From Gordius sp. MW1 (taxonomy: Eukaryota; Nematomorpha; Gordioida; Gordea; Gordiidae), in the NCBI GenBank assembly GCA_964036665.1, contig OZ038531.1:6200168-6264167 (forward strand): a stretch of DNA of 64,000 nt, read 5' to 3'. The notes under the pieces are model-generated. The model was not told where the DNA came from. It did not search any database and saw only the letters and a program-made list of their open reading frames with translations. The position numbers were made by a program, and so were the translations under genes. Below are positions 11,790 through 24,400 of this stretch, one piece after another (positions within the stretch are counted from its first letter, which is position 1; the number at the start of each line of letters is the position of its first letter).

Positions 11790-12870
11790 TATAAAATTTG
11801 GCCAATGGTCATTTTTTTTCATTGGTAAGCAGCCAGGACACGGTAAAAGTGGATATAAATTCATAAGTTAAAAAAAACGAAAAAAAAATTTTCGAATCAC
11901 ATTTTGGCCAATGGTCATTTTTTCCATTGGTCAGCAGCCAGGACACGGTAAAAGTGGATATAAACTTATAATAGTCAAAAAAAAACTAAAAAAAATTTTC
12001 GAATCACATTTTGGCCAATGGTCATTTTTTTCCATTGGTCAGCAGCCAGGACACGGTAAAAGTGGATATAAATTCATAATAGTCAAAAAAAACTAAAAAA
12101 AAATTTTCGAATTACATTTTGGCCAATGGTCATTTTTTTCCATTGGTCAGCAGCCAGGACACGGTAAAAGTGGATATAAATTCATAATAGTCAAAAAAAA
12201 ACGAGAAAAAAAAATTTCGTTTTGGCCAATGGTAATTTTTTTCCATTGGTCAGCAGCCAACGGACGGCCAAAAAGTCATAATAGCAATGGTAGTAACAGG
12301 AACAATCATAATAGTCAAAAAAAAACGAAAAAATAAACTCGGATTCACATTTTGGCCAATGGTCATTTTTTCATTGGTCAGCAGCCAGCGGACGGCCAAA
12401 AAGTCTTATTATCAATGATAGTAACAAGAACAATCATAAGAGTCAAAAAAAACTCCGCTAACCCCAAAACTAGTTAAATTGCATAGCAATTACCAAAATT
12501 TAAATATAGATATACTTATGCATTAATTTAACGTAGCAATTAAAACCCGACCCCGCCCGAAAGCGAGGGAGATAGAGATGAGGGGTGGGGCACCTCTTGA
12601 TAGAGATGAGGGGTGGGGCACCTCTTTCTCATGCATTAATTTAAAAAAGCGATAACCTAATATACCCAATGCAAATAGATAGGGAGGTAACGGACAACGG
12701 ACGGACGGACGGACACCAAAAAACGAGCCCATAAATTGCATAGCAATTAATACATTTATACGAAGTATAGATGAGTCGTCCCCCCTTCCCTTCCCCCCTT
12801 CCCTTCCCCCTTCCCTTCCCCCTTCCCTTCTCCCCTCCCCCTTCCCACGAGGGCCGAAGGCCCGAGTTTT
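11790..12870. mobile_element. Fold-back complex, array 3 (+ units) with inverted loop modules
   Basis: Six + oriented units follow each other with GGCCAATGGTMA at about 11801, 11906, 12014, 12119, 12225 and 12354. The short subtype (GGACACGGTAAAAGTGG) precedes the long subtype, the same order as in arm 1. The GTCCGTTGTCC/ATCTATTTGC module follows in inverse orientation (12520-12725), then the GGGCC-hairpin block in inverse orientation (12755-12868). The AACTAGTTAAATTGCATAGC junction word marks the array's inner end. Confidence 0.7.
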
Positions 12871-13380
12871 GTTTATTATATAACTAGTTAAATTGCATAG
12901 CATTAAAAGTAAACAACTTTTATCTATGTTTATTATATAACAAAAACTAGTTAAATGCAATTAAAAGTAAACAACTTTTATTTATGTTTATTATATAACT
13001 ATTTAAATTGCATAGCAATTAAAAGTAGCAATTAAAAGTAAACAACTTTTAATTGCTATGCAATTTATGGGCTCGTTTTTGGTTGTCCGTTGTCTGTCCG
13101 TCCGTTACCCTCCCTATCTATTTGCATTGGGTATATTAGGTTATCGCTTTTTAAAATTAATGCATGAGAAAGAGGTGCCCCACCCCTCATCTCTATCTCC
13201 CTCGGTGTGTTATTTTTTAAATTAATGCATAAGAGGTGCCCCACCCCTCATCTCTATCTCCCTCGGTGTGTTATATTATATATAAGATTTGTTATATTAT
13301 CTATTATATAATAAACATAGATAAAAGTTGTTTACTTTTAATGCTATGCAATTTAACTAGTTTTATAATAAACATAAATA
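12870..13380. repeat. Loop between arrays 3 and 4
   Basis: Several copies of the words AACTAGTTAAATTGCATAGC, AAAGTAAACAACTTTTAT and TTTATGTTTATTATATAAC appear in both orientations. They are followed by a + oriented CTCCCTATCTATTTGC module (about 13050-13270) with a short internal duplication of the GAGGTGCCCCACCCCTCATC word. Confidence 0.65.
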
Positions 13381-15100
13381 AAAGTTGTTTACTTTTTAAT
13401 TGCTATGCAATTTAACTAGTTTTGGGGTTAGAATCCCGGAGTTTTTTTGACTCTTATGATTGTTCTTGTTACTATCATTGATAATAAGAATTTTTGGCCG
13501 TCCGCTGGCTGCTGACCAATGAAAAAAATGACCATTGGCCAAAATGTGAATCGAAATTATTTTTTTCGTTTTTTTTGACTATTATGATTGTTCCTGTTTC
13601 TACCATTGCTATTATGACTTTTTGGCCGTCCGCTGGCTGCTGACCAATGTTATATAATAAACATAAATAAAAGTTGTAATTGCTATGCAATTTAACTAGT
13701 TTTTGGGTTAGAATCCCGGAGTTTTTTTTGACTCTTATGATTGTTCTTGTTACTATCATTGATAATAAGACTTTTTGGCCGTCCGTTGGCTGCTGACCAA
13801 TGAAAAAAATGACCATTGGCCAAAATGTGAATCCGAGTTTATTTTTTCGTTTTTTTTTTGACTATTATGATTGTTCCTGTTACTACCATTGCTATTATGA
13901 CTTTTTGGCCGTCCGCTGGCACCTGACCGATGGAAAAAATGACCATTGGCCAAAATGTGAATCGAAATTATTTTTTTCGTTTTTTTTTGACTATTATGAT
14001 TGTTCCTGTTCCTACCATTGCTATTATGACTTTTTGGCCGTCCGCTGGCTGCTGACCAATGGAATAAAATGACCATTGGCCAAAATGTGATTCGAAAACT
14101 TTTTTTTCGTTTTTTTTTTGACTATTATGAATTTATATCCACTTTTACCGTGTCCTGGCTGCTGACCAATGGAAAAAAATGACCATTGGCCAAAATGTGA
14201 TTTGAAAATTTTTTTTTCGTTTTTTTACTCTTGTGAATTTATATCTACTTTTACCGTGTGCTGGCTGCTGACCAATGGAAAAAAATGACCATTGGCCAAA
14301 GTGAGCATCAAAATATTTTTTCCCGTTTTTTTGGCTATCATTGACTTATAGAGTATCTGTTGGTACTGACCAATAGAGAAAAAGTGACCATTGGCCAAAT
14401 TTTTGATTTTTTTAATTAAAAATTGTTCAAATTCAACAAAAAATTTCTCCCAACAATTCTGCAAATTCTTAACATTGTGTTGTTTTATAATATAATGTTT
14501 GTTAGACCCATAATCACTAAAGGCCATAAAAACTAATGTAATACGCAACTAGATGCAAAAACTAAATCTAATCCTAACCCTTGCCTATATTACATTTTGC
14601 CTTTATTACATTTTGCCTATAATGGAAAATTTGTATAAATAATTAATTAATCATTAGGCATTTAATACCCCCCTATAGGTATTCTCGCCCCTTCCCACCT
14701 TTCTCGCCCATAAATTGCATAGCAAATATGATACATTTATACGAAGTACAGATGAGTCGTCCCCCCTTCCCTTCCCCTCTTCCCTTCCCTTCTCCCCCTT
14801 CCCACGAGGGCCGAAGGCCCGAGTTTTATTTATGTTTATTATATAACTAGTTAAATTGCATAGCAATTAAAAGTAGCAATTAAAAGTAAACAACTTTTAT
14901 TTATGTTTATTATATAATAGATAATTTAACAAATCTTATATATAACACACCGAGGGAGATAGAGATGAGGGGTGGGGCACCTCTTTCTCATGCATTAATT
15001 TAAAAAAGCGATAACCTAATATACCCAATGCAAATAGATAGGGAGGGTAACGGACGACGGACACCAAAAAACGAGCCCATAAATTGCATAGCAATTAATT
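13380..15100 (-). mobile_element. Fold-back complex, array 4 (inverted units) and distal modules
   Basis: Seven inverted units (TGACCATTGGCC at about 13530 to 14387) run long subtype first, then short subtype. The ~250-bp single-copy segment follows (GTAATACGCAACTAGATGC near 14540), then the inverted GGGCC-hairpin block (14655-14826). An inverted module with CTCTTTCTCATGCATTAATT ends the complex at about 15100. With array 3 it can pair as a second giant hairpin. Confidence 0.72.
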
Positions 15101-15488
15101 AATTAAAATTGTTTGAGAGCGGGAAAATGTATACAAACTTTGTTGTATTAAAATCACATCTAAATTACTAAACTATCTTGTATTTACAAAAAAATTTAGA
15201 CTAGCAAAATACATGATTATTTCCCTAAATTAAATGATCTATAAACACCTTCTTAACTTAGGAATTATTAAAACACAATTCTAAGCCAGTAACATGGATT
15301 GTTTTGATGTTAATGGAAGAATGCTATTCCATTATATTTACATAGAGTTTACATTATAAACCATTAAAATACTCAGTTTTTCCAAAATTTATTAAATACC
15401 AATGAAAAATATATGTACAATTTTAGCATGAAATTTTATACAACAAGCATCTGAAAGAATATTATAGCGTGATAATTATGGGTTAAGT
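15101..15488. other. LEO1 3' flank / probable 3' UTR
   Basis: AT-rich sequence between the fold-back complex and the LEO1 stop. Candidate poly(A) signals on the minus strand are at 15488-15493 (overlapping the stop codon) and 15388-15393. Nothing else recognised. Confidence 0.4.
15388..15393 (-). terminator. Candidate poly(A) signal for LEO1
   Basis: AATAAA on the minus strand about 100 nt past the LEO1 stop codon. This is more plausible than the match that overlaps the stop codon. Confidence 0.4.
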
Positions 15489-18400
15489 TTATTCGTCGTC
15501 ATCACTAACGCTAATAACCTTGACCGTCTTTTTTGATCGTTTCTAAGCAATTACAAACAAAATACTTAAAAAGCATTGCCAATACCAAATTAAAAAATAA
15601 TTATTTTCTTCCAGATTACAGACAATTCATCGGATTGGCCTATTATTAATTAAATTCTAAAAAAGAGTTGAATATTGTCTCGGGTATTGCAAAGGTAACT
15701 AGGATCAGGCTATAAATTAGAGGTTTTTCGGATGGGGTTCAAATTGAAAATTATGTTGAATGTGAGATTTATTTTTAATGTTACTGAGTGGGCAAAAAAC
15801 GCTTATATTAAAAATAATTTGAAAAACAATTATTATTAGTCAAGATTTTTACAGGTACTAAAATTTGTATATTATTGTAGAAAAAATTATAATTATGTGG
15901 TCATATTTGGTTAGCATTAACTTTTAGAGGCTTTAAGTTAAAATATATTATCAAAATAGGAGGTTAAAGGACATTTATAAAAGAACCAGAGATACAAAGG
16001 CAAAAAATTACTTCGGAATCATTTCTTGATTCGTAATTGCCATCCTCATCGCTATCAGATGAATATATTTTGGGTCTCGATTCTGTTTAAAATTAATAAA
16101 AACACATTATAAACGCATAATCTAATTCAATTATTTTAATATCAAATACTCGTTCAAGGTTAATAGACAAATTTTAATATTAAGTAATAGATTTGTATTG
16201 GAAACCATAATGTTTACAATTACATACAATCATGTGATACAAAACAAATGTAGATTTACCCAATTTTTTCCCATTAGAAAATTTATGCTTAAAATTGCAA
16301 ACGATATTTCACGATTTTTAATATCACCATATTCTAAATGGTAAATGAAAAATTCATAGTCATTTAAATAAAGATTTTGATAATCAACTTAATTATTTAC
16401 AATATTTAAAATAGCTTTTGACGATTAAGATGTCCCTGCCTTTAAAACAAACTTATGTAATGGCCAAAATAGCCAAACCTGTGACAACTTAAATTAAATC
16501 AGCGAATCAAACACAAGCCTATCATACCTTTTTAGATAATATGAGATTTAAGAGTGTGAAAAGAAAAACTACTTGTACATAAAAAACACCAGATTTAAGG
16601 TTAAATTAAGGGCACAATTTAAATCTTCGCACCACATTAAAAATAGTACATTTTCGAATGGGATAAGCATGGGCGTACGCAGAGGGGGGGGCAGCTGCCC
16701 CCCCCCTAATTTACGAGAGAAAAAAATTTCAATGCAAAAACATTGACAAATTAAAAAAATTTATGTTTTGCCCCCCTCTATATGAACTTTTAAACGTTTT
16801 GCCCCCCCCCCCCCCTAATTCAAAACCTGGGTACGCCCATGGGGATAAGTCTCAATAACAATTTGCCTATTCAACTTAATTCATTCTTTTAAAATACCAA
16901 ATAACGACGTCTTATAACTTCACTGTTTCCCCTGCCCAAAAAATAGCATCGCTTTACAGACCACATTACACGTCTTAACTTTTCGATAAATAAGTTGATT
17001 TTAAGCAAAAATAGAAAACCTTTAACGGATGGTCCGGTATGCCCCGATCTGGATCCGAACTTATTAGACGAAGTAACGTAAGGTGGTGGCAAGACGTCTA
17101 AAGCAGCACCTCGATGTCCAAAATCTCCCGAAGAAAATCCTTTTTTGTAGCTATTCTTGATGGCAGCTATCGAGTTACTGTTACGGTCTTCATCTTCGTT
17201 GTCGGAAAAAGAGACGTCCGAACCGATGTTAGCTTTTGAGGTTGAATGCTTGCTGTATCCACCCTGCCCAGCCATTTTTTCTCGCACGCGTCTCTTTTGG
17301 TTGTCTCGACGGATGGAAGCCCTAAATTTTTCTTCCTCTTTCTAACCGTGTGAAGGGAAAAAGTACATATATTTACGTCATTTTTAACAAAACTACTACT
17401 ATGCTATAAATATTCAATCCATTAATGTGAATGTCATTGTATAAAATCGGTGGGTTTAGATTGATAACGTAAGTAGAGGGAAATGGAACGCGACATTTCG
17501 GGCTATTATAGCCCATCATTACTTCAATTTTATTTTTTTGTGACTTCATCTTCTCCCTTTTTTATATTTTTTCCTTCTGATGATGGGCTATAATAGCCAG
17601 GAATATAACGTTCCATTTCCCTCTACCTACGAAATCATACTATGCTAATCCTATATAAGTTGTATAAAATCACGGTTTAAAATAAATTGCATAAATGAGG
17701 ATGACAAGACGATGTACAAATGTCGTAAATTAAAGAAAACCTGTAATTACTATTTATTAAAAACGTGCCACAATAGATATTAAATTTGAAAATATAATAT
17801 TGAAAAATATTGGTTAATGGCAAATTTAAATTGAATACGGATTTTAACTCATTCCCTGCCCTTTTAAAAAATTGTCTTTTGTCAATTTAATAGCTAGAAT
17901 GCCTAGAACATCATATTTCACGGGACATTGCTCATATAAAGAAAAATTTATCGCGCCAACATATTTTACTAATATTTTCTTAATTTTTTCACTCGCTAAA
18001 ACAAAAAAGGTAATTTAAAATTGTCAATGTATGTCCGCTTTTAAAATGTGAGGTCCAGTTGCCTTTTTAATGCACAAAAAATGTAAGGTAAACAACAGAA
18101 AACGTGAAAAGAGTATCTAGTAAACTTAAAGTCCGAGATTCTATTCCAAGATGGTAAATGTAGAAGTAGATCAAAGATTATCATCTAATATGCTGCTAGG
18201 ATCCAGTGTCACAATCACTGTAAAACATATGATATCGTTAGTGCCCCCCATACCTTATAAATTTCGGCTTTCCCCGTTTCTGGGTCGGCACCCACGCTAG
18301 CTAAAACCTTTATTTTTTGTGCCTTGGAGCATCGATTGGCCAAGGATAAAGTCATTTTCCTGTGAGTTATACTATTCGTCGAATGAGGCCTACACATAAA

Positions 18401-21400
18401 CGACAGAATAAACTAAAGAACTAATTCGATTTAATTATTATTAGAAAGCAGACCTAAGTTGTACCGGCTTAACCAAACTCCAATATAATGGTTTATTAAA
18501 AATATGGAAAGACTTTGTTTGTATCACTTCTCTGATGCAGGGATATATGATAGACTGAAGTAGTGTTGTAAAAACGGCTGGGTTGTATTTGGTCGACCAT
18601 TGGTTTTAGTCGATTAAACATAAACAAACCAAAAGTTTTTTGGTCTGTTCTTATTAGTCGACGTCTGAGCTTGGTCGAAATTTGAAAAAACACACCAGAG
18701 TCGACCGTTAGTCCTAGTTAAACACCAGGTCGACCAAACGAAATCCAGCCTGTTTTACAACACTAGACTGAAGGCATAAATTTATTTACTTTGCCCGTCT
18801 CGAGATAACTCACAAACAACTACAATGTACATATATTATCTTTATCACATTTCAGCAAAACAATGCAAGCCCATATCCAGAAAGGATGCTCTTAATTTTA
18901 GCAATATTTTAATAATGTATTCGATCCTATTCTAGCAAGGACAACCTTAAAATTTCAAAATTACACTTTTCGATATACAAGGTTTCTCTAAAATTAGCAT
19001 AAACCCCATTAATAACTCTTATTGTTATGAAACAATTTTAGGTCGTTATCAGTCTAACAGAAATATTTGGAGAACATTTCTAAAATTTCAAGGTCTTTAA
19101 CCTGAAGGAAAGTTTTGTTTTGAACACGGCCTGTCCTTGTAAACCCGTTCCTTGGCGGACAAACAAGTGATTAAAATCGTTGAGAATAACGCTTTTGTAA
19201 ACATCAAAGTATTCCGACCCGACTTGTAATGACATACTAAATATAAAGTCACATGATAATGATCTTAATTCACAAACTAATTTAAAATCCCATTTTAGGG
19301 AGTAGGCCATTTAGACAACGCCAAAATATTAATTCTGTATTCTAGTATTTAGAGAAAGCAAAAAACAAAAGTTTAAACAATTATCTCAAGTCTTGTATTA
19401 TTTTCTCCCCTTTAATGATTGACCAATCAATTATCAATCAGCAAGGATTTCCTAAAACGAGATAACATAAGACAAAGAATTTGATATAATATTCCAAACT
19501 TTTACAAAATTACAAAGTAAAATACAAGCAAAAATCTAAATTTTTACAATTTATTCAAAACTTATGTCGGGTTTATATGATGAGTTTTTAAAAAAAATCC
19601 AATTAGCAAAAAGGCACTTTCCAAACATTTGTTGAAAAAGTTATGTGATCGATATTAACTATACCGATCAGAGGAGTAAAGTACAGTTACAGAATATTGC
19701 AGAAAAATTAGTGCAACTTTAAGGCAAAAGCGTCATTTAGGGACAATAAAAACCCTGTAATTGGCAGACAAAATTTCGAAGTGGTAGTCAAGGCAACCCT
19801 TAGTTCTTAGTTTTGCCTAAAACAAGGTAGAATACAGGTGCTCAGCATAAAATTTAAGAAACTATACCCAATCAAATTAACGTTCCTAACTTTAGCTAGA
19901 TAAAAAATAGTTTATAAACAATTCTTAACCGATATTCATGGGCGTAGCCAGCATTAGGATTAGAGGGGGACAATAATGATTTAGGGAGGGGCAAAATGAT
20001 CATTTTTTAAAATTTTCGCCATAATTTTAATAAATTTCAACAAATTTTTGGATTTAAAAAGGGGCAGCCGCCCCTCCCTGCCTGACCCCCCCCCCCCTCG
20101 GCTAAATAATTGGACTAAAACTTCCAAGTTTCAATCTAGGTCACCTATACAGCACTCTACTGACCTAGCGATAGAGAACTGCACGGGTGACCCGAAACCC
20201 GACCTGACAAGACTCGATATCAAGTCGGGTTGAAAATTTTGAAATGTCTTCGGGTCGGGTTCGGGTTAAAAATTTTAAAATGCTTTCGGGTCGGGTCGGG
20301 CTCGGGTTGAAAATTAAAAAAAAAATTCGGGTCGGGTCGGGTTCGGGTTGAAAAAAGTGACTTTGCAGTCTCTACCTACCGATCAGTTTTTATAAATTAG
20401 GGATGGGTACCTGCCATCGGACCAACGTATAATTTTGGAGTTTGATTCTTTGTTTTCTAAGCCATTGTTGTCACCGTGTGAGCCTTTAAATCTCCACCTA
20501 ACCGTGTTTTCAACGCGTAATTTAACCCGAGTCCGACCCTCTTCGTCGTATATTTCGTCTTCATCGATCTCATCTTCGTAAGTGGTCGGGTTGAAAGCTC
20601 TGAAACCGCAATGAACATTTCAATAATATAAGCTTTTATAATATCTTGACTGTAGACCGAATTTATTGGAATTTATCGAATTGACGTAGCAACATTAATG
20701 ATTAATTTACATTATATATTAAGAAGAAGAGAGTTTTTTTTAATAACTCGGAGACAGTATATGTTATATATTAGAATATGAATGCAACGGTAAGTATAAG
20801 GGGGGGGGGGGGGGAGGAAAGGGAGATCCATAACAAATTTATCCTTTGCGCTAATGTAAACTTACATCTATATTAGTGCATGCCGTGGAATGAACCGGAT
20901 AATGTGATTAAAAAGTTTTGAGGTAAAAGCAGTTTTCAACAGTTAAACTAAAAATACCATTAAGGATATTATAATAATAAGCTTTTACCCCTTAACAGAG
21001 GCGACCTTATGTGATAAAGAAAGATGGCAACTCGATAACGTTTACACTATTTCTCCGGGTATAGATGCATTATATTTAAGTTTCCCAATAAACACCAAAT
21101 TTAAAAATTAGAATTTAGGTTTTATTATTAGATCAATAAAATTATTTATAATTAAGTAGGATTAAGATTTTGAGTTAATGGTCACAACCATTGAAATTTA
21201 AGAAACACTATGTTTACTTTGAATTGTTAATTGGCAGGAAAATAATTCAAATTGCTTGCTAAACTTCTTGGCAATACCATACTCGATTTTATGAGAAAAT
21301 CAAATAAAAACTTAATTGCTTAAATAACCAAAAACAATCAACTTATTAAAAATAAAAAGAAAATGTAGATTTTAACAAGTATATCAAAGCTCCTTGGGCA

Positions 21401-24400
21401 ATGATCTTTGCAGACGATATAATCCTCTGTGCCAAAAGTGAACAAGAATTGGCTAATACTGTAAATAGATGGGTAAATGCAACAGAAGAAAGTGGTCTCA
21501 GGGTAAATCGAAAGAAAACAGAATACATGAAGACAAAGTTTAAATCGGATGAAAACCACCTAAGTGCATCCCTTATTTTAGGCGATTGGCAACTTATAAG
21601 CGTGGACTTCAAATATTTAGGATCAACACTTCAATCGGATGGCGGAATGGATAAAGAAATCCAAGCAAGAATAAATTCCGGATGGCTTAAGTGGAGGCAC
21701 TTGACAGGCGTTCTGTGTGAGAAAAACATTCCGAGAAGACTAAAAGGCGCGCTGTATAAATCCATCTGACAGCCAACAGTCCTGCATAGCTCGGGATCAT
21801 GGGCTATACTTAAAAGAGAAGAGCAGCGTCTTGTGACCATGGAGATGAGAATGCTAAGATGGGTGCTAGGAGTAAGCAAAAAGTAACATAGGCGAAACGA
21901 AGAAATAAGAAGAATTTTGGGTACTAAATCTATTATGACAAAGCTCCTAACCAAAAGACTAAGACGGTATGGCCATGTCGAAAGAAGGGACGATAGCTAC
22001 GTCGGAAAGAAAATCGAGATGATTTTCGCAGGAAAACGAAGGAGAGGAAGACCCAAGCTTACCTGGATTATAAAATACGGCACGATATGAAAGTCCACAC
22101 GATAAAGAAAGATCTATGTAAACTAGAGGTGTGCACGGATCAATCCGATCCGACAACCGATCCGTCCGAACGGATCAATATTTTAAATTTGGAAGTCGGA
22201 TCGGATCGAATCGGATCAACATTTTATTTTAGTCGATCGGATCGGATTTTCAAATTTAAAATAAACAATAATAAGTTCTAATTAATTAAATTAATAATTT
22301 TTAGTATACCTTTTCATAATTATCTTTGAAATCAAATATGATTCGAAAAAAGATTTGCTGAAATGGTGGTCATATCAAACAGTCCTGCCAAGGCTTTATA
22401 AGCTGACAAATAAAGTTTTAGCTATACCTGCTACCTCTACCACTTCGGAAAGAAATTTCTCGGTGACTGGAAGAACGTTAGAAGAAAGAAGAACGCGAAT
22501 TAAACCAGAAAATTTAGATTCTTCATTATTTTTATATGATAATATGGAATTAGTCAAATAAAATTTTATATTTATTTCGGGTTTATTAAAATTGCTATAC
22601 CTTATTTTTATGTATTTTGAATTTAATCATCAATAAAAAGTTCTGTTTGTAAAATTTTAATTTAAAAATTTCGGATCGGATCGGATTTAAAAAACTCGGA
22701 TCGGATCGGATATAAAATTTTTCAAAAACCCCTCGGATCGGATCGGCACACCTCTAATGTAAACATAGAAACAAATGGAAATGAATGCTGAAAAGACTGA
22801 CCACCAGCCTAGGTGACAAACAGTCATAGAAAGAAGATCAAATCGACACTTAGGCGCTATTAAAAAAATTCGAGATTTTAGTTTTCTACAAAAATTATGT
22901 AAGTGGGGAGGAGTTGGGGATTTTCATTTTTTATGAGCTTTTAAATAGGACAAATAAAAGCCAAAAAAATTTTGCAAGCAGCAGGGCATTCTTTCAGAAA
23001 GTCTACGAATCAACTCTTTCTCTTATCAAGTTAATTGGGTAAAACTTAAGATTTATAAGGACACCAAAAATAAAAGAACCTACTAAAATATGTAAAAAAT
23101 AAAAGTCTGTTGACATAAAAAACACTCTTTTATAGCAAGAGTGCTTTATTTTTAATTGTAGAAAAGTAATATAGACTCATAATCAAATTGTTGTAACAGC
23201 TATAGAGAACGCTCTTTATTACTTAGGTTCAACGCTCAAGAAATTGGGTAATTTCACGAAGTGTATCTCGTTTTGCTGCTGACCAGGATCGGGGGCAATT
23301 TGATCTTTTTTGCCTGGGACGGAAGCAGAAATAAGCATGTCGGGTCTAACTCTAGGCATTTCAGCTTCAATCAGTATTTCTTGCAACGGCTGTTGTTGAT
23401 GAGTATTTGCACTAGGTGGCGGCGACCTTTGGAATTTAATAAATACGAGAGCGGTATTAATGATAACCCTTTTTAAAAAACGATTAACATTAATTTCCTT
23501 AAATACATAATCTTAAATGAACATACACGCTAATTTATGTAGAAACGGCTGGGTTTTGTTTGGTCGACCTTTAATTTTAACTCAGACTAACGGTCGCCTC
23601 TGGCCTGTTTCATAAATAACGCGGTAAGCCTAGAGGTCGACCAAGAAATAGTTTAGCCGACTAAAAGCAAAGGTCGACTAAACAGAAACCAGCCGTTTTT
23701 ACAACACACTAACACGCGCTACGAATAAAAATTTTAATATTTTTAGACTGCATTTTACGATAGCTGCATATAGCTTCTCGCTTAAACTATTTAGGAAAAC
23801 TACAAAGTGAAATCTTTGGTCAAACCTTGGTGGCATAAAATTTTTAAAATTAAAGTTAACTTAAGCTTGGTATAATATAGGCACCTTCGGCGATTTAAAC
23901 GCATTAACAGTTTAACTACCTAATTACTTCCACAATTTTAGATTTAATATAATATAATAACGGACAACCAATTGTATTGTAGACGACTTTACATAAATGA
24001 AAGCTTTTACCCAGGCCCATTTCTTCAAATAAACCGACAGAATAGAATAGAGCTCAAAACTAGTTCTGACATATATGGAGCCGAAAATTTTACAAATACC
24101 AATTAAGCAAATCATGATAATTGCAAAAATAAGAGTTTACCCATGAAACATGTACTATTCTTTCAATAAAAATAGTTAGTTTTTGATATAATATGTTATT
24201 GACCCGTTAGAAATTATGATTGATAAAATTATGAAACATGAACCATTCATTTAATGACCAATTTATTGTATGGCCCATTTTTTCAGAATATCGTCGCCAT
24301 GATCGTAAAATGGAAAAAGTATAAGCCCTAGATAGGAGCATTAAAGACCTTGGCCACACCTACGGCAAAGACTATGACTCAGCCTAAAACCCTTTCGAGT

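Noticed and set aside
12523..12960. 145-codon open frame on the minus strand
   Set aside because: Runs through a GGAAGGG purine tract and repeat modules. Its Gly/Arg/Glu repeats are low-complexity artefacts.
7955..14400. CRISPR-like regular repeats
   Set aside because: Repeats are contiguous 105-130 bp units without unique spacers, in a eukaryotic setting with spliced genes.
7812..14548. Open frames with repeated VIFSIGQQPADGQK-like peptides in the fold-back arrays
   Set aside because: The frames exist on both strands because the DNA unit length keeps phase for a few repeats. They begin and end arbitrarily and vary between copies with indels, so they are by-products of tandem repetition.
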